DNA of 64,000 nucleotides from Seminavis robusta (GCA_903772945.1 CAICTM010000023.1:117355-181354); one strand, 5' to 3'. Counted from the first letter of the stretch, positions 43,532 to 53,735 are shown. Translations and numbers: made by a program. The notes: a model not told the origin generated them from the sequence alone.

Positions 43532-44857
43532 ATGCCAAGTAAAGAACCCAAGAAAGATCCGTCTACGGACGACAAGCCGGAAGAGAAAGAAGCCGACAAG
43601 AAGACCTTGAAAGACGAAGATAAGAAAGAAGATTCTGACAAGAAAGACGAAGACGAAAAGGAAGGTACTCCCGAGAAGGAGGAGTATGACGAAGAAGTCA
43701 TCAAATCCGTGGCCGAACGCCTCAGATTCTTCTTTTCGGATGCCAATGTGCGACAAGATTTCTTCATTCGCAAGTACCTGATTGTGAAGGAAGGCGCTTT
43801 GGTGGGGGACAGCAGTATTTCGGCGGGTACCGTCCCCATTGACGCTCTCTTGCGTTTTAATACCATCAAGAGATTCACGGAAGATCCTGCTGATGTGATC
43901 CATGCCGTCAAAACCGTCCTCAGCGACAAACTCGTTGTCAAGGATGAAGGCAAATCCATTGCTCGTGTCAAACCCTTTACACAAGAACTCATGAACGACA
44001 ACATTCCCCTTTCGCTCTACGTCAAGAATCTACCCACCAAACAAAACGACCGAAAGCAGGTTCTTTACGATGTCCAAATGGAAGATGTACGAAAGCTATT
44101 TGAAAGTTACGGCGAAGTCTCACTGGTCAAACTCCGATTCAAACGATCCCAGCATTCGGATGACGACAACCACACGGATGACATCAAAATGGAGGACAAT
44201 GAAGGCAAAAGGCTGCCTCGTCGTCGTTTCCCCATGGGCGATTGCATGGTGGAATTCGAAGAAAAGGCGGCATTGGAAAAGGCAGCCGAAGATGTGATTA
44301 CCTCCAAGGAAGGCGCCGCTGTGGAACCCAAACGTAAACTTGAAATGGGTGAAAAGACGCTGGAAGTGATGTTGCTCAAGGATTACTTGAATGGGTTGAA
44401 AAAGAGAAAGCGCGACAAAGATGACGACAAAAAAGGCGAGGACGACGGTGATGCCTCCAAACTCACCATTGACTGGAAACCAGGATGTGTTGTCGGTCTC
44501 AAAGGACTACCGGAGAACTGCGACCGCGAAGCCATCTTGCAAGCCGTCATGAAAGGATGTGATATCACCGAGGCGGTCCTAAAGGAAAAGAAGATTTATG
44601 CCGACTACTCGCGGGGCCAGAAAGATGGAGCCATTCGTTTTCCAGAACCCGATCTTCCCAAGGTCCTTGTGGAAAAGCTCAAGAGTGGTGACGTCAAGAT
44701 TTGCGATGCCAAGGTGGAAGAAGTGGAGGTCAAAGAAGGCGACGCCGAAAAGAAGTACTGGGAAGACTACACCCAGTTCAAAAGGAATCAGATGCGTCAT
44801 CGTCAGGAAGAAAAAAAGCAAAAGAAGAAGAGGTTTCGACGCAACAAGACGATGTAG
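43532..44857 (+). CDS. SSB: La-related RNA-binding protein (La autoantigen homologue)
   Basis: Intronless frame of 441 residues, ATG in a CCACCATGCC context. After a Lys/Glu-rich leader, the La motif runs about 55-145 (RLRFFFSDANVRQDFFIRKY, IKRFTEDPADVIHAVKT), followed by RRM1 about 155-280 (PLSLYVKNLPT, MCEVEFEEK-like strand as GDCMVEFEEKAALEKA) and a C-terminal xRRM-like domain about 310-420 (CVVGLKGLPENCDREAILQ, FPEPDLPKVLVEKL). The tail is basic (QKKKRFRRNKTM), as in genuine La. La binds the 3' oligo-U ends of RNA polymerase III transcripts and protects tRNA and other small RNA precursors. Genuine La rather than another LARP is preferred because all three domains are present in order. Confidence 0.9.
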   Translation: MPSKEPKKDPSTDDKPEEKEADKKTLKDEDKKEDSDKKDEDEKEGTPEKEEYDEEVIKSVAERLRFFFSDANVRQDFFIRKYLIVKEGALVGDSSISAGTVPIDALLRFNTIKRFTEDPADVIHAVKTVLSDKLVVKDEGKSIARVKPFTQELMNDNIPLSLYVKNLPTKQNDRKQVLYDVQMEDVRKLFESYGEVSLVKLRFKRSQHSDDDNHTDDIKMEDNEGKRLPRRRFPMGDCMVEFEEKAALEKAAEDVITSKEGAAVEPKRKLEMGEKTLEVMLLKDYLNGLKKRKRDKDDDKKGEDDGDASKLTIDWKPGCVVGLKGLPENCDREAILQAVMKGCDITEAVLKEKKIYADYSRGQKDGAIRFPEPDLPKVLVEKLKSGDVKICDAKVEEVEVKEGDAEKKYWEDYTQFKRNQMRHRQEEKKQKKKRFRRNKTM

Positions 44858-45179
44858 CCTCTCTTTCGTGCTGGACCGGGGCATCTTTTATTTCTTCTCA
44901 ATGTTTGGACACTTATGTTTTGGACAAGTTTCAACCCTGGACTGTCCCTTGAAAATATACATGAAGTAGACCGTAGGCGCCCGTGGAAGAGGCCCATGGA
45001 TGAGTATCAATAGATTCCTGGCCGTGACCACTTGCATAGCATGTTCCTTTTGTATGATCGATGATACCAAAAATAAATAGTTATCACTTTGCATGTGCAT
45101 TCCGTAGGTTCTTCTTCCGTCTGCTCACTGTATGACTACGGTACCGGTTGGCAGAGACAGTGATTGGCGCTGTTGGAAG
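44858..45179. other. Intergenic region downstream of La
   Basis: 3' flank of the La gene; no gene seen. Confidence 0.45.
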
Positions 45180-45232
45180 CATCTTGGTACAGACCTTTCG
45201 AGCACTTGTAGCTAGTAATCCACCTCAAAAAG

Positions 45233-45433
45233 ATGATGGCACACTGCAAGGACCCCCCTGTTCAATTTATAGGTGGCAATGCTGGGGTGTTGAAATGCAT
45301 TGCAGAGTATGTGGGTGTCGTCTATGGTTTCAAAGGGACCCGCAGAATTCACCACCAGCTGGCCAAGCTATTGCTTCAAGATTTGAGAGATCATCCTGCT
45401 GATAGCCTACCGAAGTATCACTACTGCCAGTAG
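45233..45433 (+). pseudogene. Family-2 fragment (C-terminal part only)
   Basis: An open frame of 66 codons begins at an ATG but contains only the end of family 2: PPVQFIGGNAGVLKCIAEYV, a matching GFK segment, and QLAKLLLQDLRDHPADSLP. Similarity probably starts a little earlier (about 45180) in other frames. No N-terminal half is found nearby, so this is a truncated relic. It lies about 2 kb from the intact-looking copy, on the other strand. Confidence 0.6.
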
Positions 45434-46422
45434 ATTTGATAACGAAGACAATGACGGGGATTGGTCTGAGGGACCTACCGGTACGATATTCCTTACATGT
45501 GGCTGCTGTGCGCATACCCGTGGCTTGTGTTGTGATCATTCCAAAAGAAACTGTTCGCCGCGCTGCAACATTTTGGCAAGGATGTGGCCAGGTAGAGACA
45601 TGAATCGAATTTTCCTTCCTTGTCGTCGTCGAAAGCTTTTGAAGAGAAAACGGCAGGACTTTGTGGGCCGAATCATGCCTCGCGGCAACAGAAAGCCTTG
45701 GCATCCAATAGAATTGTGGTCTTGAAGGGAAGCTCGACGACAGCTTGATTGACCAACATCACCTTAATTTCTCTTGGAAGTTGCCTCGACATGGCGCCGG
45801 ATCAGACACGGCAGCGAACCCTTGACACAGCTGAACGTTTGAAGCATTATTCATCGCAAACACCGAAACGAGGACACAACCGATTCTGAATGATTCTATC
45901 ATCTTCCGCTACTGAAGTTTTTTAATCCCGCTCATCTACCGAACGTATGGTCATACCTTGTCTGTCTTGAGTGCTTCCAATACACACAAACCGGTATATA
46001 CAGTGTTCCTCTGCCGCATTGCTACCGTACCAGTCTAGCGTCTGCGCAAGTTTCATCGAGCTCGTCTCATCGAAGGGGTTTGAAAGGGATTTTGCCACGC
46101 TCCGAAACAGTTTTCCGGGTCCACGATGGTTGCAGAAATGGACCGTGTTTCCACGGTGCGCCTGACGAGAACAGCCAGCCCACGACAAAAAAGGGTCACA
46201 GTCCCACTAAGTAGATCGTGCATCGCAACCGTTCAACTGCATCCGAGCATAAACCAAGCACTCTCTCGTGGGCATCCACCTTGTGTTTGCTGGGTGCGAG
46301 ATGAATGAATGAAAGAAAGAATCTGGCTCCAGCAACTTCTAAAACCATCGTGGCGGCCGCATAAAAGAAGCAACAGCAACTAACTTTCGCGTGAAACAAA
46401 GCAAGCAAGCAATCAACAAACC
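45434..46422. other. Intergenic region
   Basis: About 1 kb without a supported gene; frames at 45525-45725 and on the minus strand lack resemblance. The last 50 bases (GCAAGCAAGCAATC) look like a 5' UTR of the next gene. Confidence 0.45.
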
Positions 46423-46926
46423 ATGACAACAGAAGTGGAAGCCAATCCAAGCCACTACCCAGATAGCAACAATTTGCACTGCGGCAGTTTTCTCGAATAT
46501 CACACCTCTGAGTTAAATCGTGGGGAGAAAGAGAGCAGTACTCGCAGAAGAAGACTGAGCCAGAGCGAGATTGATGAACAAGCCCTCCGCCATCGCCTCC
46601 TGTTAAGCCACCAGGAAGCCTCGTCTCAAGATGCCCTAGGACGCATCGTCTCGGACAAGAACGAATGGGGCAAGTTCCATCGAGCACTGCGAGAAAGACG
46701 CAGTCTATGCTCTACGCATGCCGCCATTCAGCAGTGCATAAACACCGTGGTAGAAGAGCAGGCGAAGCAAATGGAAGACAAAGAAGATCAAGAAGGGTCA
46801 TCCCCATCAAATTCATCCAACTCCTATGAAGAAGACGAACAACTACGCTTTATTGAGATTTATCGCAAGGCAATGGAACTGTCTACTGGCAGTCACGTTG
46901 TAGAGGAGGGTAGTTGGACCGTTTAG
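46423..46926 (+). CDS. Hypothetical acidic, Ser/Glu-rich protein
   Basis: Intronless frame of 167 residues with ATG in ACCATGAC. It contains a basic Ser motif (TRRRRLSQSE), a Glu/Asp-rich middle (EEQAKQMEDKEDQEGSS) and a predicted helical C-terminus (LRFIEIYRKAMELS). There is no signal, membrane segment or recognised domain. Composition suggests a soluble, partly disordered protein. The long overlapping frame on the opposite strand is taken as its shadow. Confidence 0.5.
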   Translation: MTTEVEANPSHYPDSNNLHCGSFLEYHTSELNRGEKESSTRRRRLSQSEIDEQALRHRLLLSHQEASSQDALGRIVSDKNEWGKFHRALRERRSLCSTHAAIQQCINTVVEEQAKQMEDKEDQEGSSPSNSSNSYEEDEQLRFIEIYRKAMELSTGSHVVEEGSWTV

Positions 46927-47365
46927 GGGCTCAAAAGTTGCGCACAACAATCCGAACTTGAAATGAAATGTGCACATGCTGAAACTCCGAAGCGCACTCA
47001 CAGACAGCAGCAGCGTAGAAGATCAAAAATCGCACTGGGAAGGGCCTAAGAACGCTTTAAAACTAGATTGCAAAAGAACGTTTTTAAAACTAGATTGCAG
47101 CGACAACAACACACACCATGACGCCCCGATGGGTCTCCTACGCCAAGCACCTGCAGGTTTATGTGCTCCCTTCAGTGATGATTGTCAATTTGGTACTATG
47201 CCCTTCAGTGGGGTGCCGTCCCACTCAGGCATTGAGGCAACGTCCTCTACCTACAGGAGCCTTCGACAGTGGAGGGAGAAATCAGAATCTTGAATGACAC
47301 CCAAAAAGACATCGCGCAGCACCTTTTAAACTGCACCCCGTTGACTATTCTCTAGCTAGCTATAG
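46927..47365. other. Convergent intergenic region with a short direct repeat
   Basis: Holds both 3' ends. The motif TTTAAAACTAGATTGCA occurs twice, near 47056-47072 and 47083-47099. A frame at 46970-47293 is open but has no family resemblance. Confidence 0.4.
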
Positions 47366-48913
47366 CTAAGCACTTTCATGCGCGCTTCGGATTGCTTCAT
47401 ACACCTCCTGTGTAGCTGGGTGCTCTGGACCCAGAACAACCTCCAGAATCGGCAGAGCCTTCTTGTAGTCGGTCACGGCCCCAATTGTGTCCCCCCTCAG
47501 TTTCTTCAGAGCAGCAATGTCGCAGTAGGATGCCGCCGTGTCGGGATGCGTAGGCCCCAGGCACAATTCTCGGAATGAAAGCGCCTTTTGAAAGTGTTCC
47601 AAGGCATCTACGAGTTGCCCTTGTCCCTGCAATACAAGCCCAATGTTGCGATAGCACGTGGCGATCAATCGATGGTGTGTGTGTCGCTTTAGCAAGAAAA
47701 TGGGGATCGCCTTTCGAAAGCAGATCAATGCCCGTTCCAGTAAGCCTTGACTTAGAAGCACTTGGCCTAGCCCATTATAGGTGATTGCCACGTCGAAATG
47801 CTGTGGCCCCAGCACTTCTTCGCGAATGTCAAGCGCTTTTTGGTATTCCAACAAGGCATGTTGATTGTCACCCTTTCCGTGCAGGGCCTGGCCAATGCTG
47901 TTCCAAGTTTCTGCAGTCCTTGCGTTTTGAGGTCCCAAGAGGTCCAGTCGAATTCGCAGTGCTCTTCTGTGGACTTCCAAGGCAGCATCGAATTCTCCGT
48001 TTCGGTCCAAGATAAGACCAATCTGGTTGCAGACGCGAGCAGTCGCCAGATCTGATTCTGGATTAGATAGGTGCTTTTTGGCGAGATCCCCAATCACTTG
48101 CCGGGCCCAATTTCGCAGCAATTGATTCACTCGATGATTGAGTGATGCATACCCTGTGCTTGTCTCGATCCACCCCAGTATGGCTACACAATCACACTGA
48201 AACGAGGCTTGGGCGTCTTGTATTCGAGTTTTTGCCAAGGCATCATAAAGCACATCAATATTGTCCAGCCCGTCATCCCCAAACAATTCAAGCTCGAGAA
48301 GTTCCTTCTCCTTTGGAGGCATGACAACCGTCACTCGACAGCTGTTTTCGTGGGCATATGAGAGCTCAAAGATACACCAAACGCGAGTCAGATAGGTTGG
48401 TCTATCCCATGGAGCCATCATTGCCAAGAGATGCCCAATCCTCTTGACTCTTTGTCCAAAGATTGTGAAGAAGTCCACTGGGGAGGAAGCAGTCATTCCT
48501 GACATTTTGGATGCTGCCACCCTGTGTTGATTGACACAGAGACAACAGATCCAAATATAAGTCCTCTTTGGGTTGAGGCCATTCGCTTGGCAAAAATCGC
48601 TGAGAGTATCCACAATGTCACCAACGGTGTAACTCCACGAATAGCTCAGAAAGTGGGTGGCTTCTCCCACGTGATCTTCTCCCGACAAACAGTCCACATA
48701 TGCAGCTCCCATTTGGTGGTCGTGGGGGCATCTGACATTGAGCCCTTTGGATCGTATCAAGCCAGGTTTTTCCATATCGAGGTTCTCGAGGTCATGAATT
48801 GTAGACCCTTTGCTCAATCCAGCATCCTCCACTTCGCTCATGAAGGCCGTCTCCAAGTAGTGGGCACTAACGGCCAACCGACTCATCTGCTCGCCGTCAA
48901 GCTTTGGCAACAT
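47366..48913 (-). CDS. Protein with a TIR-like N-terminal domain and TPR (kinesin-light-chain-type) repeats
   Basis: Intronless frame of 515 residues from ATG at 48913. The N-terminal 40-215 region has THFLSYSWSYTVGDIVDTL, YIWICCLCVNQHRV, a FFTIFGQRVKRIGHLL segment and TRVWCIFELSYA, a conserved protist module that looks like a TIR or related signalling fold. From about 285, five or six TPR units follow in the kinesin-light-chain style (GxxxxALxxxxxALxIRxxxLGPxH), e.g. EVHRRALRIRLDLLGPQNA. TPRs bind partner proteins. The combination suggests a signalling or sensor protein, but the enzymatic ability of the first domain cannot be judged; a catalytic Glu was not identified. Confidence 0.7.
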   Translation of the reverse strand: MLPKLDGEQMSRLAVSAHYLETAFMSEVEDAGLSKGSTIHDLENLDMEKPGLIRSKGLNVRCPHDHQMGAAYVDCLSGEDHVGEATHFLSYSWSYTVGDIVDTLSDFCQANGLNPKRTYIWICCLCVNQHRVAASKMSGMTASSPVDFFTIFGQRVKRIGHLLAMMAPWDRPTYLTRVWCIFELSYAHENSCRVTVVMPPKEKELLELELFGDDGLDNIDVLYDALAKTRIQDAQASFQCDCVAILGWIETSTGYASLNHRVNQLLRNWARQVIGDLAKKHLSNPESDLATARVCNQIGLILDRNGEFDAALEVHRRALRIRLDLLGPQNARTAETWNSIGQALHGKGDNQHALLEYQKALDIREEVLGPQHFDVAITYNGLGQVLLSQGLLERALICFRKAIPIFLLKRHTHHRLIATCYRNIGLVLQGQGQLVDALEHFQKALSFRELCLGPTHPDTAASYCDIAALKKLRGDTIGAVTDYKKALPILEVVLGPEHPATQEVYEAIRSAHESA

Positions 48914-49494
48914 TGTGCGGCAATCCGCTCAGCTGGACAAAATCTTCTTGAACACCCCTCGAATCATTCCCCCAGAACAACAAAAGCATAAAGAAGAGGC
49001 ACACTGGCCAGCTGGCTACCGCTAGCTCCCGCTTGTGATCCTTAGTAGCAACAACAGCATCAATGGAGTTCCGGTTTGCACATTATTTGGTTCCACTTCG
49101 TCCACAAAAACTTGAAGGTCTGAAGGCTGATTCCCTCGTTTCTCGGCAGCCTAACTGGCTTGAGTTCTCGCGCACAGACGAACCGACCAAAGTTTGGATC
49201 TCTCAAATGGAAAGACACAAGGGAAGCCACCACTGCAGGGAAAGTCTTTGCTCGGGCCGAGGACGCGCTGAGATGCCCAGGAAACATCATACTAGTATGC
49301 CGATAAACCCAACTACAGTTTGTGACGAAATGGTAATGGGATTTTGAGGGGACGTCGCTGGAGCATCATATCAGCAAACACAAATTAAATTCTGCGTTAC
49401 TCGATTGGTCGAGGGACCGTCAACGTCTGCGAATCAACAACGGACCGCCAAGCGGTTGAGGTGTTGCTTCAGGGCAAAACCACGACGTTGAACC
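48914..49494. other. Intergenic region
   Basis: Upstream of the TIR-like/TPR gene and downstream of the LRR gene. No supported gene; short plus-strand frame 49063-49347 has no resemblance. Confidence 0.45.
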
Positions 49495-50883
49495 TCACCC
49501 GTTGCACAACGAAGGATGTTCCCTCAGGATGTGAAACAAGCATGGCACGTCTTCCGACGCATTGGACAAGATCTGGATTGCGCTTCGGTCCCGCTCCCCG
49601 ACCACCTCCAGTTCCCTAAAACCGTATCTGGCGAGCTTCTGATAGAGCTCAAACTTCGCCGCAAGCTCCTCGGACTCATAATGGAAGTAGTATTCATCGT
49701 TTCTTGAAAAGCCAAAGTCATTCAAAGACTTCCCGGGACCTTCCACAAGCCCTAGCCAAGGCTGCTGTATCTCGACGGGGACACGCATATTAACCCTTCC
49801 CTCTGCTTTGATCCTGAGTCTGCGCAATCTGGTGTTGGATCGGAGTGCATCGGGGATTGCTTCGGTCAAAAGCCGCCTCCAAGAGAGCTGGGGAGTGTCC
49901 TTGTCGACAGTGGCGCCCCAAGGGGAAGGGTCAATATGGTAGAATCCACCCAAGGAGTCCCAACGGTTCGAAGCCTCATCACTGAGACACGGTTTGAACT
50001 CAAAATCTATCAGTGGCGAGTCAGGTCCCAACAGTCCCAGAAAGTCTTCAAGGCAACCCGAGGTCAAATCACACCGATCAAGGTGTAATTTCTTGAGGCA
50101 TTTCCTTTGAAGTATGTTGGGAACCATGTCTTTCCAAGCAGCTTCATCAATAGGAAAACCTGAAAGAACCAGTTCTTCCAATGAAAGGCAGGATCGGAAG
50201 AACGGCGGCAAGATGCAACGCGCCGGGTCCTGGTCTCTTGGGTCGTATCCATAGCAAGAAAAGGCGATTTTCTTCAGCGACGGAAGCGGCGCCAGTGGAA
50301 GCAGGAGATGTCTCAGCTTCAAGCCGTTGGAAACGACATAGCCATCGTAGCGGAAGTTAAGACTGCAATTGGTGACTTCAATTTCCTCCAGGCGCTTCAG
50401 TTGTCGCATTGAGTCAAACAGAGCTTGGGCTTCGGGATGAGTCTGACCGAACGAGGTACCCCTTTTCCGGGCGACAAAGCTGACGTTTTGAAGCCTGATC
50501 CTGCGGATAGTTTGGGAAGAAAGTAATAGTAGCTTTCTAATTGCGCCTGCTGGCAATGGCAGGTTGTATTGCCATGCATCAAGTTCACCTTTAATCGAGA
50601 GCTCCTGCAGGTTGGGGATACGGCTAATGGCTGCAAGCAACCTGGAATACAACCGACTCTTGAATTTCTTATCCGTTGACTTCGTTATGTGAACCTTTGT
50701 TGTTGCTTCATCGTAGATCCCCGATCGTAGTGCCTTGATAGCTTCCTCGATATCGGATCGTTGGGTAATGCGAATGTCCAGGGTGTCTGTTGTTACCACA
50801 GGAGGACGGAGATTGGGGCGCCGAGAAAAGAACCCCGACGTTTTAGCCAACAGGAGATTGGGCATTTCCTTCATAGCTTCCAT
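49495..50883 (-). CDS. Leucine-rich-repeat protein
   Basis: Intronless frame of 462 residues from ATG at 50883. Irregular LRR units are visible: NLQELSIKG, TIRRIRLQNVSF, RLEEIEVTNCSL, SLKKIAFSCYGY, SLEELVLSGFPI, CLKKLHLDRCDL and RLRRLRIKAEGR. The spacing is irregular and typical of diatom LRR proteins related to the ribonuclease-inhibitor type. No signal peptide, membrane helix or kinase is seen, so it is probably a cytosolic interaction protein. Confidence 0.8.
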   Translation of the reverse strand: MEAMKEMPNLLLAKTSGFFSRRPNLRPPVVTTDTLDIRITQRSDIEEAIKALRSGIYDEATTKVHITKSTDKKFKSRLYSRLLAAISRIPNLQELSIKGELDAWQYNLPLPAGAIRKLLLLSSQTIRRIRLQNVSFVARKRGTSFGQTHPEAQALFDSMRQLKRLEEIEVTNCSLNFRYDGYVVSNGLKLRHLLLPLAPLPSLKKIAFSCYGYDPRDQDPARCILPPFFRSCLSLEELVLSGFPIDEAAWKDMVPNILQRKCLKKLHLDRCDLTSGCLEDFLGLLGPDSPLIDFEFKPCLSDEASNRWDSLGGFYHIDPSPWGATVDKDTPQLSWRRLLTEAIPDALRSNTRLRRLRIKAEGRVNMRVPVEIQQPWLGLVEGPGKSLNDFGFSRNDEYYFHYESEELAAKFELYQKLARYGFRELEVVGERDRSAIQILSNASEDVPCLFHILREHPSLCNG

Positions 50884-51190
50884 CCTTCAAAGTAATGGGA
50901 GAGGTTGCTCCCGTTCATTGGATGCCATTGTTGGGTCTTCATGAATACGGTACCGTATAAGGTACTACCGGTAGTACACTACCTGGCTAATACCGGTACC
51001 GGAGGCAGCATGCAGTTTTCCCTCCTGGTTTGGCACGTCTGGGTCTGGCACCTCATGCGCAAATATGGGAACCCCGAAGACACGACTGAGGCCTCATCTT
51101 GAACGATATTTAAATATACATGTACAGTATTAGTAAGCCAACAGCAAAGCAGCCACCACTGACAACGCTGTGTGATGAAATCATCGCCCT
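50884..51190. other. Divergent promoter region with palindromic motifs
   Basis: About 300 bases, containing ATACCGGTACCGG and TACGGTACCGTA motifs near 50946-51000. No gene. Confidence 0.4.
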
Positions 51191-51687
51191 ATGTATACCG
51201 ATACGGTACAGGAAACCCTGAACCCACAACTGAACTCAGAACAAAACTCAAGTGCGTCGCGGGCTACATATGGTATCGAAGATGAAGCTATAGCCAAACA
51301 TAAGTTGAGGAGGGCAGGATTTGAAGCAGATGACTGTATCACAGCCATCAGTCCGCCCATGTCCAAGAAGCCGCCCGGTACCGGATCCTGGCATTCTGTA
51401 ACACCAATGACTTACTTCTGTTTCTTTGGAGACCTTCCCATGTACAAGTACATACACAGTCAAGGAGGAGCCACCACAAGATCTGTTTACAGTGACGAAT
51501 TCTGGCACCCATTGTATGCTGCCATTTTCAAAGGAAATGTGGCAGTGTGTCAGTGTGTCAGTGGCTGTATGATAATGGGGCCAAGGTAGATGTTCTACAA
51601 AGGAATGTGAATGATGTCAGCCCCTGGAATCTTTGTTGGAGAAACCCTGGTGACAAGCAGTTGGTGATTAATACTATTCTACAGTAA
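51191..51687 (+). pseudogene. Family-2 N-terminal half, frameshifted by an 8-bp duplication
   Basis: Starts at ATG 51191 and reads the family-2 signature (RRAGFEADDCITAI, SVTPMTYFCFFGDLPMYKYI, GNVAVCQ). At about 51546-51563 the octamer TGTCAGTG occurs twice in tandem; removing one copy would keep the expected frame, reading VAVCQWLYDNGAKVDVLQ, and continuing SPWNLCW to a stop at 51685-51687. As it stands the frame ends early at 51589. The C-terminal half appears on the same strand at 52500-53016. Confidence 0.7.
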
Positions 51688-51871
51688 CGTACAATTCTGG
51701 CACATTCTATTTCAGAGATGAGATTGGAATAAATGATTATATATTTCGTATTGGAAAATGATTCGTCTTGTATCTTCGTTCTGTTGGTCTTGTTACGGAA
51801 GTCTCTCAGCCAACCTCGCGATGCTTCGCTGCATGCCTACTGGTTAGCTAGTTGTCTTCTACCTTTTCTTC

Positions 51872-52054
51872 TCAAACTGACTTCTCTTTCTTCTCTCCAG
51901 GAGGGTCCTCTTTCTTGGTCTCCGCCTTCTTCGTCTCCGCCTTCTTCGTCTCCTCCTTTGTCTTGGCCGCGCCTCCACCCGCATGGTGAAATTCATCATC
52001 CTTCCGGTGCATATGCATGGCTTCGTCCATCATTTTTGAATAGGATTTTGGCAT
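51872..52054 (-). CDS. Small Lys/Glu-rich protein between family-2 halves
   Basis: A 60-codon frame with an ATG at 52054. It starts KSYSKMMDEAMHMHRKDD, then has a Gly/Ala segment and tandem ETKKA units (KEETKKAETKKAETKKED). There is no family match or signal, and codon use is consistent with a coding frame, but size and repeat structure mean it could be a chance ORF. It lies on the opposite strand in the 800-bp gap that separates the two halves of the broken family-2 gene. Confidence 0.35.
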   Translation of the reverse strand: MPKSYSKMMDEAMHMHRKDDEFHHAGGGAAKTKEETKKAETKKAETKKEDPPGEKKEKSV

Positions 52055-52499
52055 TATTTTTGTATTCGCTTCTAAGACAATTTCTTCTTGGTTGTTACCT
52101 CTTCTCAGTTTTGGTTATTGTGTGCTGCTTGTGCGGTTGGCACCAAGCAGACAGCGAGAGAAGAGATACATGTACCGTACTAGCTAGCTGGCTGGTACCG
52201 GTAGACGGGCTTCTTCTTCGACTAAGATACGATTGAAGTACGACTGTGTTTCGCCCGGCGTGTTATTTCCTTCTCTTTCGACAAACGACGCACTTGACAT
52301 TGTTCGCTGCCGCTCGGCACTCGGCAAGAAGCGGCGACAGTTAAACTCGGCTATCCCCTCCCTCGATGATGCCAGGCCATCTCGGGCCGCGCGAGTTGGT
52401 CAGTCGTCCGTCGAATATCTTTGTGGCTCTTGGTGATAATGGGGCCTTTCAAGATGAATTTGGAGAAATTGACACCAGACACTTTGACACCCAAGTTGT

Positions 52500-53016
52500 G
52501 CGGTTACCGGTATGTGGGAGGTACATTGGAAGATCTTCGACCTGAGGGTCACAGGACATTCTGAGACCTCATGAAGGCTTTGAAACATTCCTTTTGGGCA
52601 CTTTGGCTCCACCAAAGTTTTCAGCGGGTGCTCTGCATCTCTGCATGCCAAACTAGTGGCAAACAATGGCTCCAAAGATGTTGCAGATTTATCATGGAAA
52701 GTATTGGAGTTGAGAAATCAGAGCTTCTATGGAAAAAGATGGTGGCACACTATAATGAATCACCAGCTCAGCTTATTGGAGGCAATCTTGGGTTTTTAAA
52801 TGCATTGCCGAGTATGCTGGAATTGTACGTGGTTTCAAAGAGACTGACAGAATTCGCCAGCTTGGCCACCTGTTGCTTCAAGACTTGAGAGACCACCCAT
52901 CTGATGGCCTTCCAGAGAACCTGTACCCAGAAACTGATACTGATACTGACGATGAGGACAATCATGATGTCGATGTCGATGGCGATGACGACGGTGACGA
53001 CTGTGGAACGTTCTGA
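52500..53016 (+). pseudogene. Family-2 C-terminal half with several frameshifts
   Basis: Segments in three frames match the intact copy in order: QDILRPHEGFETFLLGTL; then, after a frame change, MESIGVEKSELLWKKM and NESPAQLIGGNLGFL; then, after another, IAEYAGIVRGFKETDRIRQL and LLLQDLRDHPSDGLPENL with an acidic Asp-rich tail ending at the TGA of 53014-53016. At least three frame changes make it a decayed gene. Similarity probably begins earlier (about 52420, GDNGAFQDEF). Confidence 0.7.
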
Positions 53017-53735
53017 TGATGAGATACCGGTACCTCCTTGCTGGATTGGTTTGTGAGCAGACTTGACTGTGGGAAACACCTGAGCCTTTGCTCGTGGGTG
53101 GTCCTCGAGCACTTCTTGTCTGAATCCGTTCATAAGTTTGAGTTGTTTTGGTTGTAATTTGCAGGCCTGGTGCGCAGTACGCCAAAGCTGGCTAGCTCAC
53201 TGGTCGACATAGTTTGGTTCGATGCTGGTTTCTCTCTGCTCGAACTCGTTCACATTTGCCGTCCCTTGCCTTCTGCCGTGGCTCCGATTTGGTTATCATC
53301 GCTCTGGGTAGCTGGCTTGCCACCGGTGCTGTAGCCTCCTAGATTTGACTAGGCTGTCCCCACCAAGGTGTCTTTCAGGAAGCAACTGGCATGCACACCG
53401 TCATGCAGGCCAAATGTACTGGTACGGGTACCGGTACGTGCACTAAACATTATCCTACTAGCTAGTTGAGAAGCATGTCTTGAATCTCCTCTCGGAGGTG
53501 CCGTAGCTCAGCTCGATTGCTGGTCCGTTGTGGTCGGTTCGATCGTTTCATCATTCGATTCAAACCTTCCCAGCGAAGGATTCCACGGTTCGCAGGCGCA
53601 CTTGATGCGTTCACAAGAAAATCTCAACGTGGCAAATGCTATCTCTTTGACAAGTGTTCAAATCTCCACAAAATCGAACTAGCTTGCTTGTTTGCAACGT
53701 GTTGATCGGGGTTTCGATATCGTGTGAGACCGACC
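53017..53735. other. Intergenic region
   Basis: About 700 bases, with short frames lacking resemblance. Contains TACCGGTACC- and CTAGCTAG-type motifs near 53021, 53195 and 53430. Confidence 0.45.

Noticed and set aside
46970-47293. 107-codon ORF after the hypothetical gene
   Set aside because: Starts at GTG, contains a short direct repeat and has no recognisable domain; probably 3' UTR.
53495-53560. tRNA-like stretch with A-box TAGCTCAGCTCG and B-box GGTTCGATC
   Set aside because: The T-arm and acceptor stems do not pair (GTCGG against GTTTC; GGTGCCG without its complement), so no cloverleaf can be formed.
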